This document shows positions 1 through 5,985 of a stretch of 11,311 nt of DNA, piece after piece. The notes below the pieces were generated by a model. The model had not been told where the DNA came from. It ran no database searches and worked only from the letters and a program-made list of their open reading frames with translations. Position 1 is the first letter of the stretch. The number at the start of each line of letters is the position of its first letter. The stretch comes from Burkholderiales bacterium (lineage in GTDB: Bacteria; Pseudomonadota; Gammaproteobacteria; Burkholderiales; Burkholderiaceae). The translations under genes and the position numbers were made by a program. Where the stretch lies: positions 1 through 11,311 of the forward strand of contig CAHJWV010000736.1 of NCBI GenBank assembly GCA_903643055.1, in the 5' to 3' direction.

Positions 1-90
1 ACCTCGAAAAGTTTGGTGGACACCATCGTTCATACGCGTGCGGCCAATTCAAGACGGGATGACCAGCCGCTTACACTGCGTATTGCGCCA

Positions 91-118
91 TTGGAAATAA
101 CCCTCGCTCTTGTTTTAT
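91..118 (+). promoter_or_regulatory. Weak sigma70-like promoter candidate for greB
   Basis: A TTGGAA hexamer (91-96) and a TTTTAT hexamer (113-118) are separated by 16 bases. Each matches four of six consensus positions. The pair lies about 100 bases upstream of the greB start, in the most AT-rich part of an otherwise GC-rich upstream region. The rest of 1-217 shows no gene I recognise and no strong hairpin. This is a consensus match only and could be chance. Confidence 0.25.
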
Positions 119-217
119 GCCGCAACGTCCCCTCGTGTCTGCTTCTGCCCCTCTTGCCGCCGTGGTGTGGCACTTCGCTAAGATTTCCAGTTCACCTCGA
201 AACGGTTGGCCCCTGCC

Positions 218-781
218 ATGAGCAAAGCATTCACGAAGGAATCCGATGGCGATGATGACGACGACGATCTCGCCGCACCGGCACTGCCGCAGGGCACGAA
301 GAACTACGTGACGCCAGAGGGTTATCAACGCCTGCGCGAAGAGCTGTTGACGCTGCTGGATGAGGAGCGGCCGAAGATCGTCGAGATCGTTTCATGGGCC
401 GCCAAAAATGGCGACCGCTCCGAAAACGGCGACTACCTCTATGGCAAGAAGCGCTTGCGCGAGATCGATCGGCGCATCCGCTTTCTGACCAAGCGGCTGG
501 ACATCGCCGAAGTCGCCGATCCATCCGCCCATCACGGCAGCGATCAGGTCTTTTTCGGTGCCACCGTCACCTATGACAACGGACGAGGTGAAGAGCGCAC
601 GATCACGATCAAGGGCGTCGATGAAGTCGACAACCTGAAAGGCGAGGTCAGCTGGGTGGCGCCGATCGCCAGAGCGCTCTTGAAGGCGCATGTGGGCGAC
701 GAGGTCTCGCTGATGACGCCAGGAGGCGTGGAGCGCATCGAGGTGGTCGAGGTGAGTTATCCGGCGCCGCGCCGCGAGTGA
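218..781 (+). CDS. greB: Transcription elongation factor GreB
   Basis: GreB enters the secondary channel of backtracked RNA polymerase and stimulates cleavage of the extruded RNA 3' end, so that elongation can resume. The protein has 187 residues, slightly longer than the usual ~160. After an acidic leader, an N-terminal coiled coil spans about residues 30-100. At its tip is the GDRSEN motif (65-70) with the acidic residues D66 and E69, followed by the strongly conserved stretch KKRLREIDRR (77-86). The FKBP-like C-terminal domain starts near VFFGATV (111-117) and includes the ARALLKAHVGDE segment. Unusual is a run of six aspartates at residues 12-17 in the leader. The ATG at 218 is preferred because the upstream in-frame TTG at 206 adds only four residues; neither has a clear Shine-Dalgarno. 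The gene converges on spoT. GreB rather than GreA is indicated by the KKRLREIDRR signature. Confidence 0.95.
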   Translation: MSKAFTKESDGDDDDDDLAAPALPQGTKNYVTPEGYQRLREELLTLLDEERPKIVEIVSWAAKNGDRSENGDYLYGKKRLREIDRRIRFLTKRLDIAEVADPSAHHGSDQVFFGATVTYDNGRGEERTITIKGVDEVDNLKGEVSWVAPIARALLKAHVGDEVSLMTPGGVERIEVVEVSYPAPRRE

Positions 782-813
782 CCGAATGGACTTGAGCTAA
801 GGAAGACGCATTG

Positions 814-829
814 GCCGATGTGGATCGGC
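814..829. other. Small inverted repeat between converging greB and spoT
   Basis: The 93-base gap between the two stop codons (782-874) contains a 6-bp perfect stem, GCCGAT (814-819) and ATCGGC (824-829), with a four-base loop. A second weak stem, CCACG with CGTGG, lies just beyond it. Neither is followed by a T-run on either strand, so I do not call a terminator. They are the only candidates for transcript ends at this convergent junction. Confidence 0.25.
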
Positions 830-874
830 GCATGCATTCCACGTTGCTTGCGTCCGTGGCGCGGTACCTGAAGG

Positions 875-3157
875 CTAAGGCTTGACCCGAACCACCCGCA
901 GCACCGCCGGTGCGCGGCGCAGCGTACGCATCACGTCGGCCAGATGCAGCCGGTCACGCACGCTCAGCAGCAAGCGCAGCTCGATGGTGTCGGCGGCGGG
1001 CTCTTCGTCCATGTCGATGTGGGTGATGTCGGCCTCGGCCGCGCTCACGGCGGCCGCGACCTGCGCCAGCACGCCCTTGCCGTTCTTCAGTAGCAGCGTG
1101 ACGCCGGTTTCGAACGGACGCGTCGGCTCCTCGGCCCAGTCAACGGTGATCCAGCGTTCGCTGTCGCGCTCGAACAGCCGCTTGCCGACGCCGCAATCCA
1201 CAGTGTGCACCAGCAAGCCTTCACCGCGGCCGAGGTAGCCCACGATGGCGTCGCCAGGGATCGGTCGGCAGCAGGTGGCCATTTGCACCGAGGCGCCTTC
1301 GCCGCCATCGATCACCACCAAGCCTTGGACCGGTGTGGCGTCGTCAGAGGCGTAGCGGCCCATCGTCAAGGTCAGTGCATCGGGCTTGGCGCCGTGGTCG
1401 AGCATCAGCTGCGCGAGCCGCTTGGCGACGATGATCGCGATCTTGCGGCCCAGGCCAATGTCGGTCAGCAGATCAGCGCGGTGGCGGTTGCCGCTCCAGC
1501 GGGTGAGCTGTTGCCACTGCGCCAGTGCGGCGGTGTCGCCCGAGTCGCTGTTCGGCAGGTTCAGGCCTTCGGCGCGCAGCGCCTGGGCGAGCAGCTTCTC
1601 GCCGAGCTGCTGCGACTCTTCCTGCTCCATGTTCTTCAGGTAGTGGCGGATCTTTGAGCGCGCACGGCCGGTGCGCACAAAGTTCAGCCAGCCAGGGTTC
1701 GGCCGTGCGCCCGGGGCGGTGACGACTTCCACCACATCGCCGCTGCGCAACTCGGTGCGCAGCGCCACCGGATCGCCGTTGACCTTGGCTGCCACGCAAT
1801 GGTCGCCGACGTCCGAGTGAATCGCATAAGCGAAGTCGACCGGCGTGGCACCGCGCGGCAGCGCCATGATCTTGGACTTTGGGGTGAACACATAGACCGC
1901 ATCGGGGAACAGATCGATCTTGACGTGCTCGAGGAATTCGTTGGCGTCACGCGTCTCGTCCTGGATGTCGACCAGCGACTGCAGCCACAGCGCACCTAAG
2001 CGTTGCGCATCTTGCGGTTGGCTTGCGCCGCCGCTTTTGTACATCCAGTGCGCAGCAATGCCCTTCTCGGCCACGGCGTGCATCTGTTCGGTACGGATCT
2101 GGAATTCGACTGCGGTGCCCAGCGGGCTGACCAGCGTGGTGTGCAGCGACTGGTAGCCGTTGGCCTTGGGGATCGCGATGTAGTCTTTGAAACGGCCGGG
2201 CAGCGGCTTGTAGAGCTGGTGCAGTACGCCGAGTGCGAGGTAGCAGTCTGACAGCGTGGCGGTGACGATGCGAAAGCCGAAGATGTCGCTGACCTGCGCG
2301 AAGCTCAGGTGCTTCTCGCGCATCTTGGTGTAGATCGAATACAGCGTCTTTTCGCGGCCGTAGACCTGCACCTTCTGGCGCGTCGTGCCAAAGGCTTTCT
2401 CGACGTCGTGCTGAATGCGCTCGACGATGTCGCGCCGATAACCCCGTGCACGCTGCACTGCCTTCGACAAGGCCGCATGCCGCCAATGGCGCAAGTGCTG
2501 GAAGGACAGCTCCTGCAGTTCGCGGTAAGTTTGGTTCAGGCCGAGCCGGTGGGCGATGGGCGCATAGATGTCGAGTGTTTCGCGAGCGATCCGCACGCGC
2601 TTGGCCGGGGCCATCGCTTCCATCGTGCGCATGTTGTGCACGCGGTCGGCGAGTTTGATCAGGATCACGCGCACGTCGCGGGCCATCGCCAACAGCATCT
2701 TGCGGAACGACTCGGCCTGCGACTCTTCCTTGGTCGAGAACTGCAGCTTGTCGAGCTTGGTCAGGCCATCGACCAGATCGGCGGTGGCGGTGCCGAAGCG
2801 TTCGATCAGTTCGACTTTGGTGACGCCGCAGTCCTCCATCGCGTCGTGCATCAGCGCAGCCATGATGGCCTGCGCATCGAGTTTCCATTCGGCGCACAAG
2901 CCGGCCACCGCAATCGGGTGCGTGATGTAGGGTTCGCCGCTCGCTCGGAACTGGCCCAGGTGAGCCTCATCGGCGAAGCGGTAAGCCTCGCGCACGCGCT
3001 TGATGTCGGCGGTCGAGAGGTAATCGAGGCGATGCATCAGCGCTGCGAATGAAGCTGCCGCAGCGTCGGTGGTGGCCGCAGGGATCGCAGGCGCACGCGC
3101 AAGGCGACCGACGCCCGTTGCAGCGTCGCGAATCCAGGTGGTGATGGGGCCGGCCAT
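875..3157 (-). CDS. spoT: Bifunctional (p)ppGpp synthetase/hydrolase SpoT
   Basis: SpoT makes (p)ppGpp from GTP/GDP plus ATP and hydrolyses it again, setting the level of the stringent-response alarmone. The 760-residue protein has the full long-RSH layout. The HD hydrolase domain covers about 55-205, with H80, the HDAMED motif (104-109) and DRVHN (171-175), so hydrolysis should be intact. The synthetase domain covers about 260-375, with D291, the GYQSLHT motif (334-340) and the catalytic E351 in EFQIRT. The RFKD motif (322-325) is the form found in bifunctional enzymes; synthetase-only RelA has the acidic EFDD form. A TGS domain (about 415-475), the cysteine-containing region (C629, C630, C655) and a C-terminal ACT domain (about 682-758) follow. 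It lies 117 bases downstream of rpoZ, beyond a predicted terminator. The first ATG is used, but its GGAG (3159-3162) is only one base away, so the exact start is uncertain. Confidence 0.95.
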   Translation of the reverse strand: MAGPITTWIRDAATGVGRLARAPAIPAATTDAAAASFAALMHRLDYLSTADIKRVREAYRFADEAHLGQFRASGEPYITHPIAVAGLCAEWKLDAQAIMAALMHDAMEDCGVTKVELIERFGTATADLVDGLTKLDKLQFSTKEESQAESFRKMLLAMARDVRVILIKLADRVHNMRTMEAMAPAKRVRIARETLDIYAPIAHRLGLNQTYRELQELSFQHLRHWRHAALSKAVQRARGYRRDIVERIQHDVEKAFGTTRQKVQVYGREKTLYSIYTKMREKHLSFAQVSDIFGFRIVTATLSDCYLALGVLHQLYKPLPGRFKDYIAIPKANGYQSLHTTLVSPLGTAVEFQIRTEQMHAVAEKGIAAHWMYKSGGASQPQDAQRLGALWLQSLVDIQDETRDANEFLEHVKIDLFPDAVYVFTPKSKIMALPRGATPVDFAYAIHSDVGDHCVAAKVNGDPVALRTELRSGDVVEVVTAPGARPNPGWLNFVRTGRARSKIRHYLKNMEQEESQQLGEKLLAQALRAEGLNLPNSDSGDTAALAQWQQLTRWSGNRHRADLLTDIGLGRKIAIIVAKRLAQLMLDHGAKPDALTLTMGRYASDDATPVQGLVVIDGGEGASVQMATCCRPIPGDAIVGYLGRGEGLLVHTVDCGVGKRLFERDSERWITVDWAEEPTRPFETGVTLLLKNGKGVLAQVAAAVSAAEADITHIDMDEEPAADTIELRLLLSVRDRLHLADVMRTLRRAPAVLRVVRVKP

Positions 3158-3184
3158 GCTCCGAATTTATCCCGGAAAGGCCCA

Positions 3185-3198
3185 AGCCCGTGCGGGCT
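3185..3198 (-). other. Hairpin in the spoT 5' leader
   Basis: AGCCCG (3185-3190) and CGGGCT (3193-3198) form a perfect inverted repeat that would fold with a two- to four-base loop. It lies 28-41 bases upstream of the spoT ATG and just after the terminator T-tract. The GC-rich arm TGCGGGCT (3191-3198) is also the exact complement of AGCCCGCA at 3242-3249, so it could pair instead with the hairpin next to the rpoZ stop. Confidence 0.45.
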
Positions 3199-3202
3199 GC
3201 TC

Positions 3203-3231
3203 CAAAAGCAAACGGCCCGCATGGGGCCGTT
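3203..3231 (-). terminator. Intrinsic terminator between rpoZ and spoT
   Basis: AACGGCCC (3211-3218) and GGGCCGTT (3224-3231) form a perfect 8-bp stem with a five-base loop. Read on the minus strand, the stem runs into TTTGCTTTT, the expected arrangement for a Rho-independent terminator. It lies about 45 bases past the rpoZ stop codon and about 45 bases before the spoT start codon. The T-run is interrupted by GC, so termination may be partial. If it works, rpoZ and gmk transcripts would mostly end here, and spoT would depend on read-through or its own promoter. Confidence 0.65.
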
Positions 3232-3243
3232 GCAACAGGTCAG

Positions 3244-3258
3244 CCCGCAAGCCGCGGG
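3244..3258 (-). other. Hairpin just downstream of the rpoZ stop codon
   Basis: CCCGC (3244-3248) and GCGGG (3254-3258) form a 5-bp GC-only stem with a five-base loop, 16 bases after the rpoZ stop codon. No T-run follows on the minus strand, so it is not a terminator by itself. It is the first of three hairpins in 75 bases. Confidence 0.35.
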
Positions 3259-3274
3259 TTGAATGCATCGTCAA

Positions 3275-3478
3275 TCAGAGCGGAACCTTGCGCAGCATCT
3301 CGATGCCGACTTCGCCTGCAGCGATTTCGCGCAAGGCCGTTACGCCCGGCTTATTCTTTGTTTCGATCTTCGGCGCGTGCCCTTGGCTCAGCATGCGAGC
3401 GCGGTAGGTGGCTGCGAGCACCAACTGGAAGCGGTTCGGAATCTTGACAAGACAATCTTCGACGGTAATGCGGGCCAT
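3275..3478 (-). CDS. rpoZ: RNA polymerase omega subunit RpoZ
   Basis: Omega binds the C-terminal tail of beta prime, helps assemble and stabilise RNA polymerase, and in E. coli forms part of a (p)ppGpp binding site. The 67-residue protein begins [10 protein letters not shown] and carries the family signature [14 protein letters not shown] (residues 15-28), with the conserved ALREIAAGE segment (48-56). It is shorter than the 91-residue E. coli protein but of a length I expect in betaproteobacteria. The start is supported by GGAG (3486-3489) seven bases upstream of the ATG. It follows gmk by 18 bases, so the two are probably co-transcribed. Its position between gmk and spoT is a classic arrangement in proteobacteria and places a subunit involved in ppGpp sensing next to the enzyme that makes ppGpp. 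Confidence 0.95.
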   Translation of the reverse strand: MARITVEDCLVKIPNRFQLVLAATYRARMLSQGHAPKIETKNKPGVTALREIAAGEVGIEMLRKVPL

Positions 3479-3485
3479 GGTGTTG

Positions 3486-3489
3486 CTCC
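3486..3489 (-). promoter_or_regulatory. Ribosome binding site of rpoZ
   Basis: On the minus strand GGAG lies seven bases before the rpoZ ATG. The same motif and spacing precede the ABC ATPase gene and, if its second ATG is the start, the smoG-like permease gene. This local regularity helps in judging starts. Confidence 0.7.
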
Positions 3490-3496
3490 GAAAAGT

Positions 3497-4120
3497 TCAG
3501 CTGAGATTGAGTGCGGCAAAGACAGCGGATTTGCTTCTTTGGAGTGCAGCGTATTTGAGGCGCTGAGAATGAACGATCGCTTTGAGGTCAAACAGCGCCG
3601 TTTCAAACAGGGCGTTGATTATAACGAAGTCGAAATGTCTGGCCTGGGCGACTTCGATTCGCGCGTTGGACAAACGTTGTGCGATCACTGCGGGGGCGTC
3701 TTCGCCGCGGCGGTTCAAGCGTTGCGCGAGTTCGTCCCAGCTGGGCGGCAGGATGAAGATCAGGATCGCAGTCGGGAAGATCTTCTTGATCTGCAAGGCG
3801 CCTTGCCAATCGATCTCGAGCACCACGTCTTCACCGGTGGCAATGCGCTGCTCGGCCGCGGCACGCGAGGTGCCGTACAGGTTGCCATGCACTTCGGCCC
3901 ATTCGAAGAAATCGCCCGCATCAATCTTGTGCTGGAAGGCGGCCGGTGAAATGAAATGATATTCGCGCCCGTCCTGTTCTTGCCCGCGCGGTGGGCGAGT
4001 GGTGTGGGACACCGAGACGACGAGGTGGGAATCCAGTTCGAGCAGCGATTTGACGAGGCTCGATTTGCCGGCGCCGCTGGGGGCGGCAACGACGAAGAGA
4101 TTGCCGGGATAGTCGGACAT
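3497..4120 (-). CDS. gmk: Guanylate kinase
   Basis: This essential cytosolic enzyme phosphorylates GMP to GDP with ATP, and so supplies the GDP/GTP that SpoT also uses. The 207-residue length is typical. The P-loop APSGAGKS is at residues 13-20. GMP-binding elements follow: SHTTRPPRG (38-46) with R42 and R45, the GREYHF segment (51-56), YGTS (82-85) and LEIDWQG (101-107). The lid region RLNRRGED (124-131) is also present. I chose the ATG at 4120, which gives the family's usual start shortly before the first beta strand. An in-frame GTG at 4180 would add 20 residues with no family counterpart. Neither start has a good Shine-Dalgarno. It is the first gene of the gmk-rpoZ pair and lies 114 bases downstream of the AraC-type regulator gene on the same strand. 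Confidence 0.95.
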   Translation of the reverse strand: MSDYPGNLFVVAAPSGAGKSSLVKSLLELDSHLVVSVSHTTRPPRGQEQDGREYHFISPAAFQHKIDAGDFFEWAEVHGNLYGTSRAAAEQRIATGEDVVLEIDWQGALQIKKIFPTAILIFILPPSWDELAQRLNRRGEDAPAVIAQRLSNARIEVAQARHFDFVIINALFETALFDLKAIVHSQRLKYAALQRSKSAVFAALNLS

Positions 4121-4193
4121 GGCAGTCGGTCGATCGGGGGAGGAGCCGTGAAGCGTAGCAGACGCGTGGCTAACACTCACATCCGATGGCGGT

Positions 4194-4225
4194 CGGCCGT
4201 GGAATAGGTCACGACTTGACGGCCG
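4194..4225. repeat. 7-bp inverted repeat between the regulator gene and gmk
   Basis: CGGCCGT (4194-4200) and ACGGCCG (4219-4225) are exact reverse complements separated by 18 bases. They lie in the 114-base gap after the AraC-type gene and before gmk. No T-run follows on the minus strand, so this is not a standard terminator. It could be a weak hairpin or a protein-binding site in the gmk promoter region, or chance in GC-rich DNA. Confidence 0.3.
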
Positions 4226-4234
4226 GGCGCTGGC

Positions 4235-5155
4235 TTACGGGCTGGAGCCGAAGCGGCCCTCGGCCTGGCGGCGGAATTCGGTCGGCGTCATGCCTTTGAT
4301 CTCGAGAAATCGCCGGTTGAAATTGGCGACGTTGTTGAAGCCAACGTCGTAGCAGATGTTGGTGACGTAGCGATCCGAACTCATCAACAACTGGCAGGCG
4401 CGGTTGATGCGCAGGCGATTGACGAAGTCCGTGAAAGTGTTGCCGGTGGCGCGGCGAAAGAAGCGCGAGAAGCGGCTTTCGCTCATGCCGAGCTGGGCGG
4501 CCAGCCCCGAGGCCGAGACCGGCTGCGACACGTTGTTGGCGATCTGGCTGACGACGGCGTTGATCTGCGCGAGCGAAGTGTCGTCTTCAGAGCTTTGCAG
4601 CAACACGTTCGACAGCAACCGATAGTCGGTGCATGTCGACAGATCGCTCATCAGCTCCATGAATTCCGACAGCCGCCGCAGGCCCTGGGTTTGCCGGATG
4701 CGGCCGATGCGCAGCCGGGCCGATTCGCTGAGGCCGAAAAATTCAATGCCATGGCGTGCACGATCGAGCATAGGCAGCACTTCGGCCAGCTCGGGCAGGA
4801 TGACCGCGGCCTCGCGCAGTGGCGTATCGGAGAACTGCAGCACCATGTCGCGCAGCGGCACCGTGGCGCCGGCCGTATCGCTGGAGATCCAGTTGTGGGG
4901 CAGGCGCGGGCCGGTGAGCACGAGGTGGCCGGGTTCGAAGTGGCCGATGTAGTCGCCGACGAACACCTTGCCGTGGGTTTCGACGATCAGGTGCAGTTCG
5001 TATTCGTCGTGGTAATGCCAGCGCACCAGCGGGTTTGGAACGCCATGCTCCAGGCATCGGATGAAGCCGAAGCTGCCGGCGGGCTCATAGCCCAGGCTCG
5101 GGTCGCGGACAAAGTCGTGTTCGAGTTCGGGGCTTCGGGCGTGACTGCTGCCCAT
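4235..5155 (-). CDS. mtlR: AraC-family regulator of polyol use (MtlR-like)
   Basis: This is probably the polyol-responsive activator of the adjacent transport and dehydrogenase genes. The 306-residue protein has an N-terminal cupin-type sensing region (about 44-107), with the histidine-rich WHYHDEYELHLI (46-57) and the segment GKVFVGDYIG (62-71). The C-terminal AraC DNA-binding domain (about 195-297) has two helix-turn-helix units, about 213-234 (LAAQLGMSESRFSRFFRR) and about 263-285, ending in the typical GMTPTEFRR. The N-terminal pattern resembles MtlR of Pseudomonas, an activator of mannitol, sorbitol and arabitol genes; that is from memory, not a search. The ATG at 5155 has AAGGA (5163-5167) seven bases upstream. 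The gene follows the sorbitol dehydrogenase gene by 38 bases and is the last gene of the operon, so it is probably co-transcribed and may amplify its own synthesis. The inducer is not determinable here. Confidence 0.85.
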   Translation of the reverse strand: MGSSHARSPELEHDFVRDPSLGYEPAGSFGFIRCLEHGVPNPLVRWHYHDEYELHLIVETHGKVFVGDYIGHFEPGHLVLTGPRLPHNWISSDTAGATVPLRDMVLQFSDTPLREAAVILPELAEVLPMLDRARHGIEFFGLSESARLRIGRIRQTQGLRRLSEFMELMSDLSTCTDYRLLSNVLLQSSEDDTSLAQINAVVSQIANNVSQPVSASGLAAQLGMSESRFSRFFRRATGNTFTDFVNRLRINRACQLLMSSDRYVTNICYDVGFNNVANFNRRFLEIKGMTPTEFRRQAEGRFGSSP

Positions 5156-5162
5156 GACGAGT

Positions 5163-5167
5163 TCCTT
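5163..5167 (-). promoter_or_regulatory. Ribosome binding site of the AraC-type regulator gene
   Basis: AAGGA on the minus strand lies seven bases before the ATG at 5155. The site falls inside the 38-base gap after the preceding stop codon. The regulator therefore has its own initiation signal rather than relying on coupling to the dehydrogenase gene. Confidence 0.65.
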
Positions 5168-5193
5168 GTTGGCGGATCGGTCGGAATAGGGCT

Positions 5194-5985
5194 TCAGGAC
5201 ATCACGCTGCCACCGTCGACATTCAGCGTCTGGGCGGTCACGTAAGCGGATTCGTCGCTTGCAAGAAAGATGGCGGCGCCAGCGATGTCATCGGGCTGGC
5301 CCATGCGGCCCAGCGGCACGGCCTCGCCGACCGCCTTCTTCTTTTCGCCCAAGGCCCGTTGCTCGTACTTGGCGAAAAGGGCGTCGACATGAGCCCACAT
5401 CGGGGTGTCGACCACGCCCGGCGCAATGCCGTTGACGCGGATTTGGTAAGGGGCCATCGCGAGCGCGGCCGATTGGGTGTAGCTGATGACGGCGGCCTTG
5501 CTTGCGCAGTAGTGCGAAACGAGGGCTTCACCCCGCCGCCCCGCTTGGGATGCCAGGTTGATGACGCTTCCCTGGGTGCCGGTCGCCACCATGTGCTTCA
5601 GCACCGTCTGCATCACGAAGAACATGCCTTTAACATTGACGTCGAAGATGCGGTCGTACATGCCTTCATCGGACTCCAGCAACGGCGCCATGTCGAACAC
5701 GGCTGCGTTGTTGAACAGCGTGGTGATCGGGCCGAAGCGACGGATGGCGGACGATGTCAACACAGCCATCGAGGCGGTGTCGGTGACATCGGCCGAAAGG
5801 TATTGAACCTGGTCTGCGTGCTGCTCCAGCAAATCGGCAAAAGCAGCGGGCGGCACGACCGGCAGATCGGTGATGCTGCAGTTCGCTCCTTCTCGAAGGT
5901 AGGCTCTTGCCACGGCCAGGCCGATGCCACCGGCCGCACCGGTGAGCAAAGCGTGTTTGCCAGCCAGACGCAGACTGCGGGTCAT
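5194..5985 (-). CDS. smoS: Sorbitol dehydrogenase (L-iditol 2-dehydrogenase), SDR family, SmoS-like
   Basis: The likely reaction is NAD-dependent oxidation of D-sorbitol (glucitol) to D-fructose in the cytosol, with other polyols such as L-iditol or galactitol possible. The 263-residue protein is a classical short-chain dehydrogenase. The cofactor motif TGAAGGIG is at 15-22. D40 at the end of the second strand points to NAD rather than NADP. NNAA is at 92-95, and the catalytic set is N117, S146, Y159 and K163. The segments NLASQAGRRGEALVSHYC (143-160), GEKKKAVGEAVPLGRMG (213-229) and the ending AQTLNVDGGSVMS closely resemble Rhodobacter SmoS as I remember it. The ATG overlaps the stop of the upstream dehydrogenase gene in an ATGA, which suggests translational coupling. 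Family assignment is firm; the substrate rests on resemblance and context. Confidence 0.88.
   Translation of the reverse strand: MTRSLRLAGKHALLTGAAGGIGLAVARAYLREGANCSITDLPVVPPAAFADLLEQHADQVQYLSADVTDTASMAVLTSSAIRRFGPITTLFNNAAVFDMAPLLESDEGMYDRIFDVNVKGMFFVMQTVLKHMVATGTQGSVINLASQAGRRGEALVSHYCASKAAVISYTQSAALAMAPYQIRVNGIAPGVVDTPMWAHVDALFAKYEQRALGEKKKAVGEAVPLGRMGQPDDIAGAAIFLASDESAYVTAQTLNVDGGSVMS

Noticed and set aside
1..33. Possible start of a divergent minus-strand gene running off the left edge (ATG at 33 or at 26)
   Set aside because: Only about ten codons would be visible, there is no Shine-Dalgarno, and no protein can be recognised from them.
13..255. 80-residue plus-strand open frame overlapping the greB start
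   Set aside because: It has no recognisable motif, overlaps the greB start in another frame and has no ribosome site.
871..882. Tandem aaggct-aaggct at the end of spoT
   Set aside because: Two copies of a six-base unit spanning a stop codon are easily chance, with no structure around them.
1947..2897. 316-residue minus-strand open frame inside spoT in another frame
   Set aside because: It is rich in arginine and alanine without domain structure, and overlaps the synthetase and hydrolase domains of spoT.
2309..3052. 247-residue plus-strand open frame antisense to spoT
   Set aside because: It lies wholly within the strongly supported spoT gene and has no recognisable domain. Long antisense frames are expected in GC-rich coding DNA.
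4121..4180. Longer gmk form starting at a GTG at 4180
   Set aside because: The 20 extra residues have no counterpart in guanylate kinases, and the ATG at 4120 gives the normal 207-residue length.
4595..5245. 216-residue plus-strand open frame antisense to the AraC-type gene
   Set aside because: It mirrors a well-supported regulator gene and shows no family motif; its composition is that of a reverse-frame shadow.
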